Below are positions 60,827 to 64,000 of a stretch of 64,000 nucleotides of DNA, piece by piece (position 1 is the first letter of the stretch; the number at the start of each line of letters is the position of its first letter). The notes under the pieces were generated by a model that was not told the DNA's origin, made no database searches, and was given only the letters and a program-made list of their open reading frames with translations. The stretch lies in contig NZ_JBKBHX010000001.1 of assembly GCF_046299575.1 (NCBI RefSeq), positions 1 to 64,000 on the forward strand. Direction: 5' to 3'. Position numbers and translations under genes: made by a program. This DNA comes from Thermaurantimonas sp046299575. GTDB taxonomy: Bacteria; Bacteroidota; Bacteroidia; Flavobacteriales; Schleiferiaceae.

Positions 60827-61553
60827 AATCTCCGAAATCAGGGGTGATCAGGTGCTTCAGCTTCTGCACCTCTTTTGCAAATATGCTTGATATTTTGATT
60901 CTTAACTCATCAGAAATGATGTATCCTTCTCCTGTGTTGTACGAATATTTTGTTATTTCTCTGTCAGACAATTTGATACATAGAAATTTCTCCAAATTAT
61001 CAAGTCCCTGATTCGGGTTGGCAAAAAAATGTTCATACACGGCTATAAACAACTGATTTCGAGAGAAGTACCTTAACCATCGGCTGATTTGTAGGGAATA
61101 CAGACCCCGCTGTGCATAGCTGTAGTTCTGAAACCTTGACTCTGGCACATCAGCCGATGATGCCAGCATCCGCAGTTTTTCAAATCTTAGAGCCGCCTGA
61201 AATCCAAGCTTTTCAATGCCCCGGCGTACATTCATTCGGTACTGCGACCAAGCTCTGTCCACTGGATTCCGGAGCAGTACGATCAGCTTTGCATCGGAAA
61301 ATTGCGCATGCATCCGTTTGGGTACATGAGGATGGAATAGATACATCGGACTTGCCTCCAGCAGGAGTGCTCCTTCCCGGTTTTCAAACCTACTGAGGTA
61401 ATATTCTTTTCCTTTCTGATAGTGAAAATCAAAGTAGTGCAGCTCTTTTTCGATGGATGGCACGATGCCGTGTTGAGCGCGAAGCCACTCGTACAGCGTG
61501 GAGGTACCACTTTTCTGAGCGCCGATGATGACCACAAGTTGCCTATCATTCAT
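60804..61553 (-). CDS. PAPS-dependent sulfotransferase
   Basis: This 249-residue protein has the 5'-phosphosulfate loop GAQKSGTSTLYEWL near the start and the 3'-phosphate site LIVLLRNPVDRAWSQYRM. KELHYFDFHYQKG lies between. Such enzymes transfer sulfate from PAPS to hydroxyls of glycans or lipids. Placed directly between glmM and the exporter genes, it probably sulfates the exported polysaccharide or a lipid-linked precursor. The start codon directly follows glmM's stop. Confidence 0.85.
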   Translation of the reverse strand: MNDRQLVVIIGAQKSGTSTLYEWLRAQHGIVPSIEKELHYFDFHYQKGKEYYLSRFENREGALLLEASPMYLFHPHVPKRMHAQFSDAKLIVLLRNPVDRAWSQYRMNVRRGIEKLGFQAALRFEKLRMLASSADVPESRFQNYSYAQRGLYSLQISRWLRYFSRNQLFIAVYEHFFANPNQGLDNLEKFLCIKLSDREITKYSYNTGEGYIISDELRIKISSIFAKEVQKLKHLITPDFGDFESWRIS

Positions 61554-62939
61554 TTATATCAAAGCTTTCAGCTCTGATACAAAGCGCTCAGCAAGAGCGT
61601 CCGCTTCATGTTGAGTTTTGGCCTCCGTGTAGATGCGTATGATGGGCTCTGTATTCGATCTGCGCAGATGCACCCAGCTGTCTGGCAAGTCAATCTTCAC
61701 CCCATCGATGGTTGTCAGGCGTTCGCCCCGATATTTTTCTTCGATTTTTTTCAGCAGTACGGCTGTATCCATACCGGGCTGCAGCTCGATCTTGTTTTTA
61801 CTCATGAAATAAGCCGGATATTTCGCCCGGAGTTGTGAGAGTTTAAGACCTGTTTTGGCTAAATGTGTCAATATTAAGGCTACACCTGCCAAAGCGTCGC
61901 GGCCATAGTGAAAGTCAGGCCAGATCACACCGCCGTTGCCCTCACCGCCAATACGAGCGCCTACGGCTTTCATCTTTTCGACCACATTTACTTCGCCCAC
62001 AGCTGCTGCATGATATTCTGCATTGTATGAGCTGGTTACATCGGCTAATGCCCGTGACGAAGACAGGTTAGAAACCGTAGGCCCACTCTGCAGCGACAGC
62101 AGATAGTCGGCCACAGCCACCAGGGTGTACTCTTCGCCAAACATTTCGCCGTTTTCGTCGATCAGCGCCAGGCGGTCCACATCGGGGTCCACCACAATGC
62201 CAAGGTCACATTTCTCGGTTTTTACCAAGTTCATGATTTCACCCAGGTGCTCCTTCAGCGGCTCAGGATTGTGGGGAAACCATCCTGTAGGTTCGCAATA
62301 GAGCTTTTTTATACTTTTTACCCCTAAAGCATTTAGCAACAAAGGTATAGCTAAACCTCCTGTGCTATTTACGGCATCTACAGCTACGGTAAATCCCGCT
62401 TTAGAGATAGCTTCACGGTCGATTTCAGGTCTTTTGAGTAGCTCATCAATATGGTCTTCAATCGCATGAGGGTAATTCTGCACTTTTCCCAGCGAATGGA
62501 CGTCAGCAAAGGCAAAATCACCTGCCTTGATCATGGCCAACAGTTCATTGCCATCGGCAGCGCTAATAAATTCGCCTTTGTAATTCAATAGTTTTAAGGC
62601 ATTCCAAATTACAGGATTATGTGATGCGGTAATGATGATACCCCCATCTGCTTTGTGCTTTGGCACGGCCACCTCCACCGTGGGCGTGGTGCTTAGCCCG
62701 AGGTCAGTAACATTAATTCCGCTAGCTATCAGGGTATTGACAACCAATGCCGATACCATTTCGCCGGACGGCCGGGCATCACGCCCGATCACCACATGAG
62801 GAGAGCGACCATTGGTTTGACGTTTGAGCCATTGGCCATAGGCCGATGCAAACGCCACAATATCAACGGGTGTCAGGTTATCGCCGGGGCGACCTCCGAT
62901 GGTGCCACGAACACCTGAGATGGATACAATCAATGCCAT
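61554..62939 (-). CDS. glmM: Phosphoglucosamine mutase-type phosphohexomutase
   Basis: This 461-residue alpha-D-phosphohexomutase has the active-site serine in IITASHNPVIWNALK, the metal loop DPDVDRLALID, the sugar loop GEGNGGVIWPD and the phosphate loop RRSNTEPIIRIYTEA. GlmM makes glucosamine 1-phosphate for UDP-GlcNAc; a related phosphomannomutase role cannot be excluded. It overlaps the upstream T9SS gene by ten bases and abuts the sulfotransferase gene. Confidence 0.85.
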   Translation of the reverse strand: MALIVSISGVRGTIGGRPGDNLTPVDIVAFASAYGQWLKRQTNGRSPHVVIGRDARPSGEMVSALVVNTLIASGINVTDLGLSTTPTVEVAVPKHKADGGIIITASHNPVIWNALKLLNYKGEFISAADGNELLAMIKAGDFAFADVHSLGKVQNYPHAIEDHIDELLKRPEIDREAISKAGFTVAVDAVNSTGGLAIPLLLNALGVKSIKKLYCEPTGWFPHNPEPLKEHLGEIMNLVKTEKCDLGIVVDPDVDRLALIDENGEMFGEEYTLVAVADYLLSLQSGPTVSNLSSSRALADVTSSYNAEYHAAAVGEVNVVEKMKAVGARIGGEGNGGVIWPDFHYGRDALAGVALILTHLAKTGLKLSQLRAKYPAYFMSKNKIELQPGMDTAVLLKKIEEKYRGERLTTIDGVKIDLPDSWVHLRRSNTEPIIRIYTEAKTQHEADALAERFVSELKALI

Positions 62940-63745
62940 ACCGGGGAATATTGTATTTTTCTGGTAACGTAAACGTTGTCTTTTTTAACCAACAGTAGAT
63001 ATACGCCTGTCGGCAGGTTCATCGGGATGCTGTGTTGTGTGCCGAAAAAGTACTCTGAGCGCAGTATTCGACCCTGAATATCGGTCAATTGCACCTCTAC
63101 CCTACCCTGATTTTCAGGTAATCTCAGGTACACCATTCCGGAACTTTGCCAGATGACCAGGTCGCGCAAAGGATTTTCAGGAATGCTGAAAAAGCGATTT
63201 GTATTGATTGGCGCACTAGGGGTGAGATTCACAGCAAATTCTTTCAGAGTTACTGATTTGCCGTCGTTGCCTACATCTACTTTCGCCCAGCCGTAGTGTG
63301 TATTGCCATTTTTGCGCAAGGCAAAGCCTAAAAATTCGTCGGTAGCTCCGCCGTTCCAGGGGTCGTTAAAGAGAAACTGCCCGTTTCGCACAAACGACAT
63401 TCCACCTTCAATTTCGGGATTTAAAAATGGAGTCTCTGGACCAATAAACTCATTGAATCCAAAACGGCTTGCATACGGGAATACTGTAGGAGTCGTACCC
63501 GCCACCCGATGCCCCTGCTGACCAAGAGGCGTCACGGAAATGACATCGTACACAGCGTTGTTTTCCATTCGGTTAAACTGTGTTCGAATGGCAAAGTCTG
63601 GTACAGTATCCTGGTCAAGGTCTATCAAAAGGAGCGTGTCGCGGTCGATTACATTTGGGGTAACTGTGGTGTGTAGAATTTGCGCCTGTAAGGAAGTGGA
63701 AATTATTAAAGATGAAAGTGCAAACAGTAGTCTCAATTTCGTCAA
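62930..63745 (-). CDS. Small T9SS-secreted protein of unknown function
   Basis: This 271-residue protein has a signal peptide (MTKLRLLFALSSLIISTSLQAQ) and a beta-rich domain with DQDTVPDFAIRTQFNRM and LGFALRKNGNTHYGWAKVDV. It ends in a T9SS-like sorting region (VQLTDIQGRILRSEYF, PTGVYLLLVKKDNVYVTRKIQ). The start is placed at TTG 63745 since the earlier TTG (63757) lies within the promoter box and no ATG is available. It leads the glmM-sulfotransferase-wzm-wzt run. Confidence 0.7.
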   Translation of the reverse strand: MTKLRLLFALSSLIISTSLQAQILHTTVTPNVIDRDTLLLIDLDQDTVPDFAIRTQFNRMENNAVYDVISVTPLGQQGHRVAGTTPTVFPYASRFGFNEFIGPETPFLNPEIEGGMSFVRNGQFLFNDPWNGGATDEFLGFALRKNGNTHYGWAKVDVGNDGKSVTLKEFAVNLTPSAPINTNRFFSIPENPLRDLVIWQSSGMVYLRLPENQGRVEVQLTDIQGRILRSEYFFGTQHSIPMNLPTGVYLLLVKKDNVYVTRKIQYSPVWH

Positions 63746-63754
63746 ATTTTCGAA

Positions 63755-63762
63755 CAAAGGTA
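63755..63762 (-). promoter_or_regulatory. -7 box of the T9SS-glmM-sulfotransferase-wzm-wzt operon
   Basis: The minus strand reads TACCTTTG, nine bases before the TTG at 63745. The box overlaps the alternative TTG start at 63757. Confidence 0.5.
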
Positions 63763-63925
63763 CACCGAACAGTTTTTAACAAACCAGTCGATGTGTTGAA
63801 TTTCACCATGACTGACTCCGGATGATTGTACATCTCATCGAGTCACATTTCAATAGAGTATGTAGTGTAGATAACCTAAAATTATTTACTTCAAATTTCT
63901 TAGTATGAATACTAACTCATGCTAT

Positions 63926-63933
63926 TACTTTTG
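63926..63933 (+). promoter_or_regulatory. -7 box of the gene at the right edge
   Basis: TACTTTTG lies 18 bases before the ATG at 63952. Confidence 0.45.
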
Positions 63934-63951
63934 AAACAAAATCAACACATT

Positions 63952-64000
63952 ATGACTTCTTCGCGTTCGTTTTCAGGACTTTTCCCCGGACTTTTGATCA
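63952..64000 (+). CDS. Start of a gene cut by the right edge
   Basis: An ATG follows a good promoter box and opens MTSSRSFSGLFPGLLI, 16 codons before the window ends. Too little remains to name it; the short charged/polar start followed by Leu-rich sequence could be a membrane protein. Confidence 0.45.
   Translation, partial: MTSSRSFSGLFPGLLI

Noticed and set aside
1..64000. CRISPR array, prophage or insertion sequence
   Set aside because: No regularly spaced direct repeats, transposase, integrase or phage structural genes were seen.

Overview
The window comes from a member of the Bacteroidota, most likely a flavobacterial-type environmental bacterium. The evidence is: type IX secretion (T9SS) C-terminal sorting domains on several very long secreted proteins, DUF4249, LruC, DUF2490 and DUF6132 families, an XrtF-type exosortase, and the Bacteroidota promoter box TAnnTTTG in front of many genes. 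Base composition is moderate, roughly 40-47 % G+C by eye. It is ordinary chromosome: housekeeping genes mixed with envelope and secretion genes. No phage, insertion sequence or CRISPR array was seen.

Layout. 1-6.6 kb: the N-terminal 1342 residues of a giant PKD-type surface protein, a membrane-anchored metallophosphoesterase and a DUF4249 lipoprotein. 6.6-9.8 kb: a RavA-ViaA pair (MoxR AAA ATPase and von Willebrand protein). 9.8-16 kb: sufS, a GC-rich palindromic repeat, dnaX split into two frames at an A AAA AAG slippery site, pyrR-pyrB and a YeiH-type transporter. 16-19.7 kb: a patatin phospholipase coupled to a lipoprotein with a degenerate caspase fold, then a thioredoxin-like protein. 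19.9-28.3 kb: a maltokinase, a T9SS Asp-box protein, sucC, a decayed TonB-domain gene, a LruC lipoprotein and a small secreted protein. 28.4-35.4 kb: yceI, aroQ, DUF721-recF, then a trpG-xrtF pair, prs-rplY-pth, and DUF6132-rhodanese-thioredoxin. 35.5-39.3 kb: a CDGSH protein, menE, a tiny lipoprotein, a SprT-like protein and miaE-tgt. 39.6-48.9 kb: a 1624-residue T9SS subtilase, a PIG-L deacetylase fusion and a GT-C-like membrane protein. 49.1-49.4 kb: tRNA-Val and tRNA-Met. 49.5-55.3 kb: a DUF2490 gene broken in a run of nine Gs, an outer-membrane protein and a coupled mpl-SSF symporter-TauE operon. 55.4-64 kb: mscL, an ABC-F protein, a coiled-coil lipoprotein, an operon (T9SS protein, glmM, sulfotransferase, Wzm, Wzt) for export of a probably sulfated polysaccharide, and the start of a gene at the right edge.

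Most notable are the dnaX signal (slippery heptamer, immediate stop, hairpin five bases downstream, long open -1 frame), where the full-length tau subunit needs a frameshift; the G9 tract that switches off a DUF2490 gene; and the pseudo-caspase/patatin pair. Four genes (dnaX, pyrR, recF and the ABC-F gene) have the promoter box only 4-5 bases before the start codon, which predicts leaderless mRNAs. The same box was used to reassign several starts.
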